NCBI RefSeq assembly: GCF_028656935.1
Contig: NZ_JAMDGZ010000054.1
Span: forward strand, 1-55,884
Direction of reading: 5' to 3'
From: Pseudomonas rubra
GTDB lineage: Bacteria; Pseudomonadota; Gammaproteobacteria; Pseudomonadales; Pseudomonadaceae
Length of the DNA: 55,884 nucleotides
The notes beneath the pieces are model-generated. The model was not told where the DNA came from. It searched no databases and saw only the letters and a list, made by a program, of their open reading frames with translations. Below are positions 34,205 to 41,804 of this stretch, piece after piece. Both the position numbers and the translations under genes were made by a program. Position 1 is the first letter of the stretch. Every line of letters begins with the position of its first letter.

Positions 34205-34873
34205 ATGCGCCGTGCTTCCGATCAGCGCCCAGCGCTGGCCGCCCTGGCCGGTTCGCCCAAGGATGTGCGCAAGCGCCAGAGCCGCCAACAGGCCGAGCAG
34301 GTGGTGGCGGTTGCCCTGGCCGATGCCAGCCCGGGCGAGGTCGATGCCATTGCTGCGACCTTCGCCAGCGTTGCCGGTTTCGTCAAAAGCCTGATGGGCC
34401 GGCAACAGCAGCAAGCCCTTGAGTCCATCGTCGAAGCCCTGGTGCCCAAGGCGCCGCCAACGCCCAATGCGCTCAAGGAGGCAGCGATGCTGGCCCAGGC
34501 GCGCACGGCGGTGCTGCAGAGCGGCGACTGGTTGACTGCCGCGCAGATTGCCGGGCTGGCAGGTTTCAGCCCGAGCAACCCCAGCGCCCAACCGAACAAA
34601 TGGAAGCGCGAAGGGGCGATCTTCGCCCTGCGCCACCATGGTGTCGATTACTTCCCGGCTTACGGCCTGGATGCCGGTTACCGGCCGCTCAAGGCCATGG
34701 CGCCGGTGCTGGCGCGCTTTGCCGAGGCCAAGGACAGCTGGGGCCTGGGCTACTGGTTCATGTCGGCCAACAGTTTCCTGGGTGGCAAGCGCCCGCTCGA
34801 TCTGCTCGGCAGTGCGCCGGAGCAGGTGCTGGCCGCCGCCGAAGACGAACTGCAGGGCATCGCTCATGGTTGA
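34205..34873 (+). CDS. antitoxin with MbcA/ParS/Xre (DUF2384) C-terminal domain
   Basis: A 222-residue protein with ATG start behind AAGGGGG. The C-terminal 60 residues fit the MbcA/ParS/Xre domain (YWFMSANSFLGGKRPLDLLG, then a helix over AAAEDE), which covers the active site of RES toxins. The N-terminal 160 residues are basic and helical, with a possible helix-turn-helix (LTAAQIAGLAGFSPSNP). Typical antitoxins of this class have about 140 residues, so this one is long. It overlaps the toxin gene by 8 bp. Confidence 0.78.
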   Translation: MRRASDQRPALAALAGSPKDVRKRQSRQQAEQVVAVALADASPGEVDAIAATFASVAGFVKSLMGRQQQQALESIVEALVPKAPPTPNALKEAAMLAQARTAVLQSGDWLTAAQIAGLAGFSPSNPSAQPNKWKREGAIFALRHHGVDYFPAYGLDAGYRPLKAMAPVLARFAEAKDSWGLGYWFMSANSFLGGKRPLDLLGSAPEQVLAAAEDELQGIAHG

Positions 34874-35516
34874 TACACCGGCGCCTGCCGGTGTGCTGCA
34901 GTTATCGACCCTGACCTGGGCAAAGGGTACGCCGATCCACCGTGTTCACCTGGATCAGTACGGCCCCGGCCAGTTCAACCCCGGGCTTAAGGGCAATGCC
35001 CGTTTCAGCCCGATCAGGGATGCCCGCGGCCAGCCGATCCCGACCTTGTACGGTGGCACCAGCTTTGATTGTGCGGCGCTGGAAACGGTGTTCCACGACG
35101 TGCCTTTTGCCGCCGGCCTCAAGACCTGCGACACGCTCAAGTTGCACGGGCAGTTGCACTCGGTGCTGCTCAGTGCGCAGGACCTGCTGTTGGTGGACCT
35201 GGGCAGCAAGGCGTTGCGCAAGCTCGGGGTGCCGCGCAACCAGTTGATCGATACCGAGAAGGACCAATACCCGCAGACCCGCCTGTGGGCCGAGGCGATT
35301 TACCGGCAGAACCCTGGGGTGCAGGGCCTGTGCTGGACTTCACGACAGGATGACAGCGCACGGGCAATGATGCTGTTTGGCGATCGGCTGACGGGGACAA
35401 TGCTCAGGCCCCAGGGCCAATCGCGCAGCGTGCTGCACGACAGCGGCGCGTACGCCGAGCTGCTGCACCTGGCCGAGCAGATCGGGGTGCTGCTGGTTGC
35501 CGGGCGCGTGGGCTGA
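34866..35516 (+). CDS. RES-domain toxin (NAD+ phosphorylase/hydrolase)
   Basis: A 216-residue RES-domain protein: PIHRVHLDQYGPGQFNP with the catalytic Arg, ARFSPI, TLYGGTSFDCAALETVFHDV with the Tyr and Glu of the active site, and LCWTSRQDDSARAMMLFGDR with the conserved Ser. RES toxins such as MbcT destroy NAD+ when not bound by their antitoxin. The ATG lies inside the antitoxin gene, giving tight coupling. Confidence 0.85.
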   Translation: MVDTPAPAGVLQLSTLTWAKGTPIHRVHLDQYGPGQFNPGLKGNARFSPIRDARGQPIPTLYGGTSFDCAALETVFHDVPFAAGLKTCDTLKLHGQLHSVLLSAQDLLLVDLGSKALRKLGVPRNQLIDTEKDQYPQTRLWAEAIYRQNPGVQGLCWTSRQDDSARAMMLFGDRLTGTMLRPQGQSRSVLHDSGAYAELLHLAEQIGVLLVAGRVG

Positions 35517-35744
35517 TTACTCGGCCTTGCCGCGCACGATGCGCCCGACCTTGATCTCGTCGGCGTAGGCCTTGAGCTTGTCGGAGTCCTTGTACAGGCG
35601 ATTCATCAGGTGCAGCACGGCGACCACGTCGACACCGTCGATGCGTTCGGCCAGTTTGCTGATTTCACCGGCGGTGCGTTCCAGGTTGCTGGCGACGCCT
35701 TTGAGGTCGCGTTTGAGTTCGGTGGAGGATTTCTTGATGCCCAT
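35517..35744 (-). CDS. small helical protein of unknown function
   Basis: A 75-residue, Lys- and Glu-rich helical protein (MGIKKSSTELKRDLKGVAS; VVAVLHLMNRLYKDSDKLK). The ATG at 35744 has AAGAG upstream. Its stop codon directly abuts the end of the convergent RES gene. It could be a coiled-coil or nucleoid-associated small protein, but I do not recognise it. Confidence 0.55.
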   Translation of the reverse strand: MGIKKSSTELKRDLKGVASNLERTAGEISKLAERIDGVDVVAVLHLMNRLYKDSDKLKAYADEIKVGRIVRGKAE

Positions 35745-35793
35745 GGGGAGTCTCTTGATGGGATGGTGCCTGAGAGAGGACTGCTGTGCAGCC

Positions 35794-35865
35794 CATCGCT
35801 GGCAAGCCAGCTCCCACAGGTAAGGTGCGCACCTAACCACTGTGGGAGCTGGCTTGCCAGCGATG
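35794..35865. repeat. BIME with perfect 26-bp inverted repeat
   Basis: REP units at 35794-35819 and 35840-35865 are perfect inverted copies. The 20-bp loop contains the palindrome AGGTGCGCACCT. The element lies 3 bp from the fdhE stop codon. Confidence 0.8.
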
Positions 35866-35868
35866 CTG

Positions 35869-36780
35869 TCAGCCAGGGAACAGAAACGGACTGACAGCAC
35901 TGCGCCCATACCCCTCGCGCTCCACCTCGGCGTCCAGCGCCAGGGAAGCCAGGTCATCGGCCAGTACGTCCTGGTCGCGGTCCTTTTCCGGGTACAACAC
36001 TTTCAGGTAGCTGTGGCAGTCGTTGCAGCTCTCGGCCTTGATCGGCGCATCCTGCCGTTCCAGCGACCAGTAGTCCAGGGCGCCGGTGGCTTCGCAGTTG
36101 CTGCATTTTACCCGAACCATGTGCCAACGGCTTTCGCACAGGCCGCAATGCAGGTAACGCAGCCCGGACTGGGCGCCGGTCATGATCACACTGGCCACCG
36201 GCGCGCTGGCGCACACCGGGCAATGCTGGCGCTGTTCGCCCAGGCCGGCCCTGGCCGAGGCGGGCAGGGCATTGGCCAGTTGGGTGAAGTACAACGCCAG
36301 CGCGCTCCAGAGAAACAGCGCCTGGCCGCTGTCGACCTGCTCATAGTCAGCGGCGAGCAGGGCACTGGCCAGTACTTCCAGCTGCGCCGCCGAGTAGCCG
36401 CGCAAGGTGTCCAGGGTGCTGCGCACGGTCGGGTTGGCGTCGCTGTAAAGCGCATCGATCAAGCCGCTGAGCAACTGCTGCCAGTACCCGTCGCGCGGGT
36501 ACTCGGCGCTCGCCAGCGGCGGCCGGCCTTCGCTCAAACGCGCAGCCAGTCCGGCTGCCAGCGCCTCAGGCAGCGGTAGCGTAGCCAGCAGTTGCTGCTG
36601 GGCATCAGCGATGCTGGCACAAAAGCCCAGGTAATCGCCCATGGCATGCCCATCGGCCAGTTGGCGCAGACGTGCGGCACGTTTGCGGTAGCGGTCCTTG
36701 AGCGACGGCAGCAGCACCGCGACGATCTCGTTGACGCCGCCACTGGGCGTCTGCACCGGGGTCATCTGGATGCTGCTCAT
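35869..36780 (-). CDS. fdhE: formate dehydrogenase accessory protein FdhE
   Basis: A 303-residue cytoplasmic protein with the four CxxC pairs of FdhE (CPVC, CGLC, CSNC, CNDC) in the C-terminal rubredoxin-like half. FdhE is needed for maturation of respiratory formate dehydrogenase. The start overlaps the fdnI stop, so it belongs to the fdn operon. selA and selB, which follow fdhE in P. aeruginosa, are absent here. Confidence 0.92.
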   Translation of the reverse strand: MSSIQMTPVQTPSGGVNEIVAVLLPSLKDRYRKRAARLRQLADGHAMGDYLGFCASIADAQQQLLATLPLPEALAAGLAARLSEGRPPLASAEYPRDGYWQQLLSGLIDALYSDANPTVRSTLDTLRGYSAAQLEVLASALLAADYEQVDSGQALFLWSALALYFTQLANALPASARAGLGEQRQHCPVCASAPVASVIMTGAQSGLRYLHCGLCESRWHMVRVKCSNCEATGALDYWSLERQDAPIKAESCNDCHSYLKVLYPEKDRDQDVLADDLASLALDAEVEREGYGRSAVSPFLFPG

Positions 36781-37424
36781 TTGTCGCTCCCGGCTTTGCT
36801 TTGCTTGCTGTTGAGTTGGCGGTACCAGCGGTCGTGGTGGGTCTTGGCCCAGCGGCGGCTGACGTAGCCGGTGACCATGCCGCGGATCGAGCCTTTGACC
36901 CAGAACGCCAGGTACGCATGGCCGATGATCAGCAGGATCAGGCTGATCCCGGCCAGCGCGTGCACCAGCAGGCCGATACGGATGGTCGGGATGCTGAACA
37001 GCGGCGCGAAGTACGGCCGCCAGATCACCACGCCGCTGAGCAGCAGCAGGCTGATCAGGCCCATGATGCCCCAGAACAGGATCTTCTGACCGGCGTTGTA
37101 TTTGCCGATGTTCAGCGCCGGTTCATGCTGGCCGGCCAGCACCTGTTTGAGGTTCTTGAACCACTGCAGGTCTTCGCGCTCGGGCAGGTTGTAGCGCACG
37201 AAGCGCACGAACAGGAACATCAGCAGCAAAAACACCACCACACCGAAAAACGGATGAAGGATGCGCGCCAGCTGCGGGGTGCCGAACACTGCATTCAGGC
37301 CGTTGAGCGAGGGGAAGAACCACGACAGCCCCGACAGCGCCACGGCGAAGAAGCAGATCACCATGAACCAGTGGCTGGCGCGTTCGATGAAGCGCGTGCG
37401 CAGGATCAGTTTGTCCTTGTTCAT
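36777..37424 (-). CDS. fdnI: formate dehydrogenase cytochrome b556 subunit (gamma)
   Basis: A 215-residue membrane protein with four helices and His residues for two b-type hemes (RASHWFMVICFFAVALSG; HPFFGVVVFLLLMFLFVRF; HALAGISLILLIIGHAYLAFW). It anchors the formate dehydrogenase in the membrane and reduces quinone. ATGA overlap with the beta-subunit gene. Confidence 0.92.
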   Translation of the reverse strand: MNKDKLILRTRFIERASHWFMVICFFAVALSGLSWFFPSLNGLNAVFGTPQLARILHPFFGVVVFLLLMFLFVRFVRYNLPEREDLQWFKNLKQVLAGQHEPALNIGKYNAGQKILFWGIMGLISLLLLSGVVIWRPYFAPLFSIPTIRIGLLVHALAGISLILLIIGHAYLAFWVKGSIRGMVTGYVSRRWAKTHHDRWYRQLNSKQSKAGSDK

Positions 37425-38317
37425 GCGTGGGTATCCTCTTCGATCTTCTCATCCTGTTCGTCGACTTCATTGGGGCCGACGCCGATGTAGTGGAACAGGG
37501 TGCCGGCCAGGGTGGCGAAGAACGCCGCCGCGGCCACCGGTTTCATCCAGCCTTTCCAGCCCTGGATGGCGTTGCTGATGCGCGGGTCGGTGGGCAGCTT
37601 GTGGTACAGCTGCGGTTTGTCGGCGTGCTGCAGCACGTAGACCACGTGGGTCCCGCCGACGCCTTGCGGGTCGTAGATGCCGGCCCCGGCAAAGCCGCGG
37701 CCTTGCAGTTCGCTGACCCGTTCGCCGGCCTGGTGCAGCATGTCCGCTTTGCTGCCGAAGTTGATTGCCCCGGTCGGGCAGGTTTTGACGCAGGCCGGCT
37801 CCTGGCCGACCGAAACCCGGTCGACGCACAGCGTGCATTTGTAGGCCTTGTTGTCTTTCTGGCTGATGCGCGGCACATCGAACGGGCAGCCGGCGATGCA
37901 GTAGCCGCAGCCGATGCAGTGCTCGGACTGAAAGTCGACGATGCCGTTGGCGTACTGGATGATCGCCCCCGGTTGCGGGCAGGCTTTCAGGCAGCCGGGG
38001 TCGGCGCAGTGCATGCAGCCGTCCTTGCGGATCAGCCATTCGAGCTTGCCGCTTTCGTCTTCGACTTCATCAAAACGCATCAGCGTCCAGGTCTCGGCCG
38101 ACAGGTCGGCCGGGTTGTCGTACACGCCAACGTTATGGCCGACCTCATCACGCAGGTCGTTCCATTCGTTGCAGGCCACCTGGCAGGCCTTGCAGCCGAT
38201 GCAGATGCTCACGTCGATCAGCTTGGCCACTTCGGCCTGGTGATCGCGGGTGTGTGGCGCCGGGGTCAGCACGTTGGTGGCCGAGCGGCGGACGATGTCT
38301 TGGGATTGCATGGACAT
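37421..38317 (-). CDS. fdnH: formate dehydrogenase iron-sulfur subunit (beta)
   Basis: A 298-residue protein with four 4Fe-4S motifs (CIGCKACQVACNEW, CMHCADPGCLKACP, CIGCGYCIAGCPFD, CTLCVDRVSVGQEPACVKTCP) and one C-terminal membrane helix (AAAFFATLAGTLFHYIGVG). It carries electrons from the alpha subunit to the cytochrome. It lies 11 bp after fdnG. Confidence 0.93.
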   Translation of the reverse strand: MSMQSQDIVRRSATNVLTPAPHTRDHQAEVAKLIDVSICIGCKACQVACNEWNDLRDEVGHNVGVYDNPADLSAETWTLMRFDEVEDESGKLEWLIRKDGCMHCADPGCLKACPQPGAIIQYANGIVDFQSEHCIGCGYCIAGCPFDVPRISQKDNKAYKCTLCVDRVSVGQEPACVKTCPTGAINFGSKADMLHQAGERVSELQGRGFAGAGIYDPQGVGGTHVVYVLQHADKPQLYHKLPTDPRISNAIQGWKGWMKPVAAAAFFATLAGTLFHYIGVGPNEVDEQDEKIEEDTHA

Positions 38318-38328
38318 GGTGTTCGCCC

Positions 38329-41300
38329 TCAGACCTTTTCAATGTTCACGAGAAACGCCTTGTACTCCGGCGTATGGGTGTTCGACTCGCCGACTCCCGG
38401 GGTCAGGGTGTTGGCCAGAAAGCCCTTGCGCGTGCTGCCTTCATAACCCCAATGGCAGGGGATGCCGATGGTGTCGACGTCCTGGCCATCGACGGCCAGG
38501 CGGCGGATGCGCTTGGTCACCACCGCCTTGGCCTTGATGTAGCCACGCTTGGTGCTGACCTTGACCATATCGCCCTGGACGATGCCTTTTTCGGCCGCCA
38601 GCTTCTCGCCGACCTCGACGAACTGCTCGGGCTGGACGATGGCGTTCAGGCGCGCGTGTTTGGTCCAGTGGCGGAACAGCTCGGTGATCGAGTAGGTGGT
38701 CGCCACGTAGGGGAACTCTTCGCGGTTACCCATGCGCTGGCGATCGTTTTCGTACAGCCGTGCGGTCGGGCTGTAGGTCACGTTCGGGTGCAGCGGGTTG
38801 CTTGCCAGCGGGCTTTCGGTCGGCTCGTAGTGTTCGGGGAACGGCCCGTCGTTCATCGCGCCGACCGAGAACAGCCGGCCCAGGCCTTCAGGCAGCATGA
38901 TGAACGGGTTGACCTTGCCGCCAGGGGCGGCGCTGACGGCAAAGTCGGGCACATCGACGCCGCTCCAGCGTTCGCCGTCCCAGCCGATCAGCTTGCGTTT
39001 GGGGTCCCACGGCTGGCCCTGCGGGTCGGCTGATGCGCGGTTGTAGAGGATGCGCCGGTTCTGCGGCCAGGCCCAGGCCCAGCCCGGGGTGCAGCCCAGG
39101 CCGCTGTCGGCGTTGTCGCGACGGGCCATCTGGTTGCCTTGTTCGGTCCAGGAGCCGGCGAAGATCCAGTTGAAGCACTGGGTGCTGCCGTCATCGCGCA
39201 GTTGCGAGAAGTCGCTGAGCAACTGGCCCTTGCGCAGGATCAGCTTGCCTTGCTCGTCGTGCAGGTCAGCCAGGGCGCGGCCGTTGGACTCCTTGGCCAC
39301 TTCTTCGGGCTTGGGGTCCAGCGGGTCGGCGTAGTCCCAGGCCATGTTGAGGATCGGTGCCGGGTTGGCGCCGCCTTCCTTTTCGTACAGCTCGCGGATT
39401 TTCAGGAACAGGTGGCCGAGGATCTTGCCGTCGTGCCAGGCCTCGCCGGGCGGCGCCGCACCGGCCCAGTGCCATTGCAGCCAGCGCCCGGAGTTGACGA
39501 TCGAGCCGTCTTCTTCGGCAAAGCACGAAGAGGGCAGGCGGAACACTTCGGTCTGGATCGCGGCGGTGTCGACATCGTGCTGCTCGCCGTGGTTCTGCCA
39601 GAAGCTCGAGGTCTCGGTGGCCAGCGGGTCGATGATCACCAGGAACTTGAGTTTGGCCAGTGCCGCCTGGGCCTTGTTCTTGTCGGGGAAGGCCGCCACC
39701 GGGTTGAAGCCCTGGGCGATGTAGCCGTTGACCTTGCCCTCGTACATGCGGTTGCTGTAGTTGAGCACGTCGTAGCTGTCGTCCCACTTGGGCAGCCAGT
39801 CAAAACCCCAGTCGTTGGCCTTGGTGGCCTTGTCGCCCCACAGGCTTTTCATCAGGCTAACGAAGAATTTCGGCGTGTGCTTGTAGTAGTTGACCTGATC
39901 TTCCAGCAGCGCTGTCGGCGTGGTCTGCTTGAGGTAGCTGGCCAGGGTGGTCTGCTCGTCGGACGGCAGGTTCATGTAACCGGGCAGGCGCAGCGACAAC
40001 AGGCCCAGGTCGGTGTAGCCCTGGATGTTGGAGTGGCCGCGCAGGGCGTTGACCCCGCCACCGGCCATGCCGATGTTGCCCAGCAGCAGTTGGATCATCC
40101 CCGAGCCACGGATCATCTGCGCGCCGTTGGTGTGGTGGGTCCAGCCCAGGGCGTAGAGGAAGGTCGCGGTCTTGTCCGGGGCGCTGGTTTCGCCGAGGAT
40201 CGCGCAAATATTGAGGAAGTCGTCCTTGGGCGTGCCGCAGACGTTGGTGACCATCTCCGGGGTGTAGCGGCTGACGTGGGCCTTGAGCAGGTTCCACACG
40301 CAGCGCGGGTGTTGCAACGTCAGGTCGCGCTTGGCGTAGCCCTTGCTGTCGAGCTCGTAGCTCCAGGAGCTGCGGTCGTAACTGCGCTTTTTTTCGTCGT
40401 AGCCGCTGAACAGGCCGTCGTCGAAGTGGTAGTCCTCGCGCACGATCAGGCTGGCGTTGGTGTAGTGGCGCACGTACTCGTGCTGGATCTTGTCGTGGCT
40501 GATCAGGTAGTTGACCACGCCCATCAGGAAGGTCACGTCGGAGCCGGCGCGGATCGGCGAGTAGATGTCGGCCACTGCGGCGCTGCGGTTGAAGCGCGGG
40601 TCGACGACGATGACCTTGGCGCCGTTGCGGATCTTCGCCTCGATCACCCACTTGAAGCCTACCGGGTGTGCCTCGGCCGGGTTGCCGCCCATGATCAGCA
40701 CGACGTTGGCGTTCTTGATGTCGACCCAGTTGTTGGTCATGGCGCCACGGCCAAAGGTCGGCGCCAGCGCGGCAACCGTCGGCGCATGGCAGACCCGCGC
40801 CTGGCTGTCGGTGCCGAGGATGCCCAGGGCGCGGGTGAAGCGCTGGTCGAGCGAGCCGGTTTCGCTGCTGGCCGCCGAGGAGCAGAGCATGCCGGTGCTG
40901 AGCCAGCGGTTGACCGTAGTGCCCTTGGCGTTCTTCTCGATGAAGTTGGCGTCGCGGTCATCCTTCATCAACCGGGCGATGCGCTCGATGGCGTGCTCCC
41001 AGCTGATGCGCTGCCATGTGTCCGAGCCCGGCGCGCGGTACTCGGGATGGAGCAGGCGCTGTTCACTGTGCACGTAGTCGACCAGGCCGGCGCCCTTGGG
41101 GCACAGCGAGCCGCGGCTGACCGGGTGATCGGGGTCGCCTTCGATATGGAAGATGCGCGCCTTGGCGTTCTTTGCACCATCGCCCAGGCTGTACATGAGA
41201 ATCCCGCAACCGACCGAGCAATAGGTGCAGTTGTTGCGGGTTTCCTTGGCGCGCAGCAGCTTGTACTGGCGCGACTGGGTCGCCTGGGCCACGCCGGGGG

Positions 41301-41379
41301 CAAAGCCGAGGCTTGCGCAGGTGGCGGTGGCGACGCCGGCGGTACAGAGCTTGAAGAACTGTCGTCTGCCAAGTCCCAT
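38329..41379 (-). CDS. fdnG: formate dehydrogenase major subunit, Cys variant
   Basis: A 1016-residue molybdopterin enzyme, matching E. coli FdnG in length. It has a Tat signal (RRQFFKLCTAGVATA), a 4Fe-4S site (NNCTYCSVGCGI ... SLCPKGAG) and the molybdopterin domains. At the active site, where FdnG has selenocysteine in ARVUHGPT, this protein has Cys (RVCHAPTVAALAPTF; TGC at 40788-40790), so no recoding is needed. Start ATG has GAGGAG upstream. First gene of fdnG-H-I-fdhE. Periplasmic formate oxidation coupled to quinone reduction is expected. Confidence 0.94.
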   Translation of the reverse strand: MGLGRRQFFKLCTAGVATATCASLGFAPGVAQATQSRQYKLLRAKETRNNCTYCSVGCGILMYSLGDGAKNAKARIFHIEGDPDHPVSRGSLCPKGAGLVDYVHSEQRLLHPEYRAPGSDTWQRISWEHAIERIARLMKDDRDANFIEKNAKGTTVNRWLSTGMLCSSAASSETGSLDQRFTRALGILGTDSQARVCHAPTVAALAPTFGRGAMTNNWVDIKNANVVLIMGGNPAEAHPVGFKWVIEAKIRNGAKVIVVDPRFNRSAAVADIYSPIRAGSDVTFLMGVVNYLISHDKIQHEYVRHYTNASLIVREDYHFDDGLFSGYDEKKRSYDRSSWSYELDSKGYAKRDLTLQHPRCVWNLLKAHVSRYTPEMVTNVCGTPKDDFLNICAILGETSAPDKTATFLYALGWTHHTNGAQMIRGSGMIQLLLGNIGMAGGGVNALRGHSNIQGYTDLGLLSLRLPGYMNLPSDEQTTLASYLKQTTPTALLEDQVNYYKHTPKFFVSLMKSLWGDKATKANDWGFDWLPKWDDSYDVLNYSNRMYEGKVNGYIAQGFNPVAAFPDKNKAQAALAKLKFLVIIDPLATETSSFWQNHGEQHDVDTAAIQTEVFRLPSSCFAEEDGSIVNSGRWLQWHWAGAAPPGEAWHDGKILGHLFLKIRELYEKEGGANPAPILNMAWDYADPLDPKPEEVAKESNGRALADLHDEQGKLILRKGQLLSDFSQLRDDGSTQCFNWIFAGSWTEQGNQMARRDNADSGLGCTPGWAWAWPQNRRILYNRASADPQGQPWDPKRKLIGWDGERWSGVDVPDFAVSAAPGGKVNPFIMLPEGLGRLFSVGAMNDGPFPEHYEPTESPLASNPLHPNVTYSPTARLYENDRQRMGNREEFPYVATTYSITELFRHWTKHARLNAIVQPEQFVEVGEKLAAEKGIVQGDMVKVSTKRGYIKAKAVVTKRIRRLAVDGQDVDTIGIPCHWGYEGSTRKGFLANTLTPGVGESNTHTPEYKAFLVNIEKV

Positions 41380-41571
41380 GGGTATCTCCTCATTCTTATC
41401 GGCTGCACAAAGCTGCGGGCATAGGCATGCCCGGCAACAAGGCGTCGCAAGCGCAGTTGGCTGGGGTGTGTAAGCACGGTGTGTCGCAGGTCCCTGTCTG
41501 ACGCAGGGTTTTAGCGGACGTATGCGCGCTAGTGTATTCCCCTACGGAATGTGGGACTAATCGACCTTGTT

Positions 41572-41583
41572 GATAGGTCTATC
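41572..41583. promoter_or_regulatory. GATAG-GT-CTATC palindrome upstream of the sigma-54 promoter
   Basis: A 5+2+5 bp inverted repeat lies about 140 bp upstream of the -24 element, a usual distance for an enhancer-binding activator. A second imperfect palindrome (CTGTTTGCCAGGCAACAG) lies near 41619. Binding by SfnR or another activator is an inference. Confidence 0.35.
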
Positions 41584-41718
41584 GAGCGTATCTATCAGTG
41601 GCGGGTGCATGATCAACTGTTTGCCAGGCAACAGCAGTTCCACAGATGCCTGGATTTCGAACAATTGTTTAAACCTCGGCGAGGCGTCAAGCACAGGAGA
41701 TACAGGGGTTTTTCAGGT

Positions 41719-41734
41719 TGGCACGGAGGCTGCA
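41719..41734 (+). promoter_or_regulatory. sigma-54 promoter of the organosulfur-type operon
   Basis: TGGCAC-GGAGG-CTGCA matches the sigma-54 consensus TGGCAC-N5-TTGCA with one mismatch and the required GG-N10-GC spacing (GG 41720-41721, GC 41732-41733). Transcription would start near 41745, about 60 bp before the receptor start codon. The intervening TTGACT at 41751 could also act as a -35 box. Confidence 0.65.
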
Positions 41735-41804
41735 ATAGCTTCCCTCGAGATTGACTATACCAATAGAAACTCGCCTATTTTTCAATCAGGTGGGGAGCAA
41801 GACC

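Noticed and set aside
35794..35865. Repeated inverted units as a possible CRISPR array
   Set aside because: The units are REP elements in opposite orientation without spacers of constant length, and no cas genes are present.
40788..40790. Selenocysteine recoding in fdnG
   Set aside because: The active-site codon is TGC and the gene has no internal TGA.
39139..41424. 761-codon plus-strand frame
   Set aside because: It is the antisense shadow of fdnG, whose translation matches a known family over its full length.
41551..41754. Short plus-strand frame in the fdnG/receptor spacer
   Set aside because: It covers the sigma-54 promoter and upstream palindromes and has no family character.
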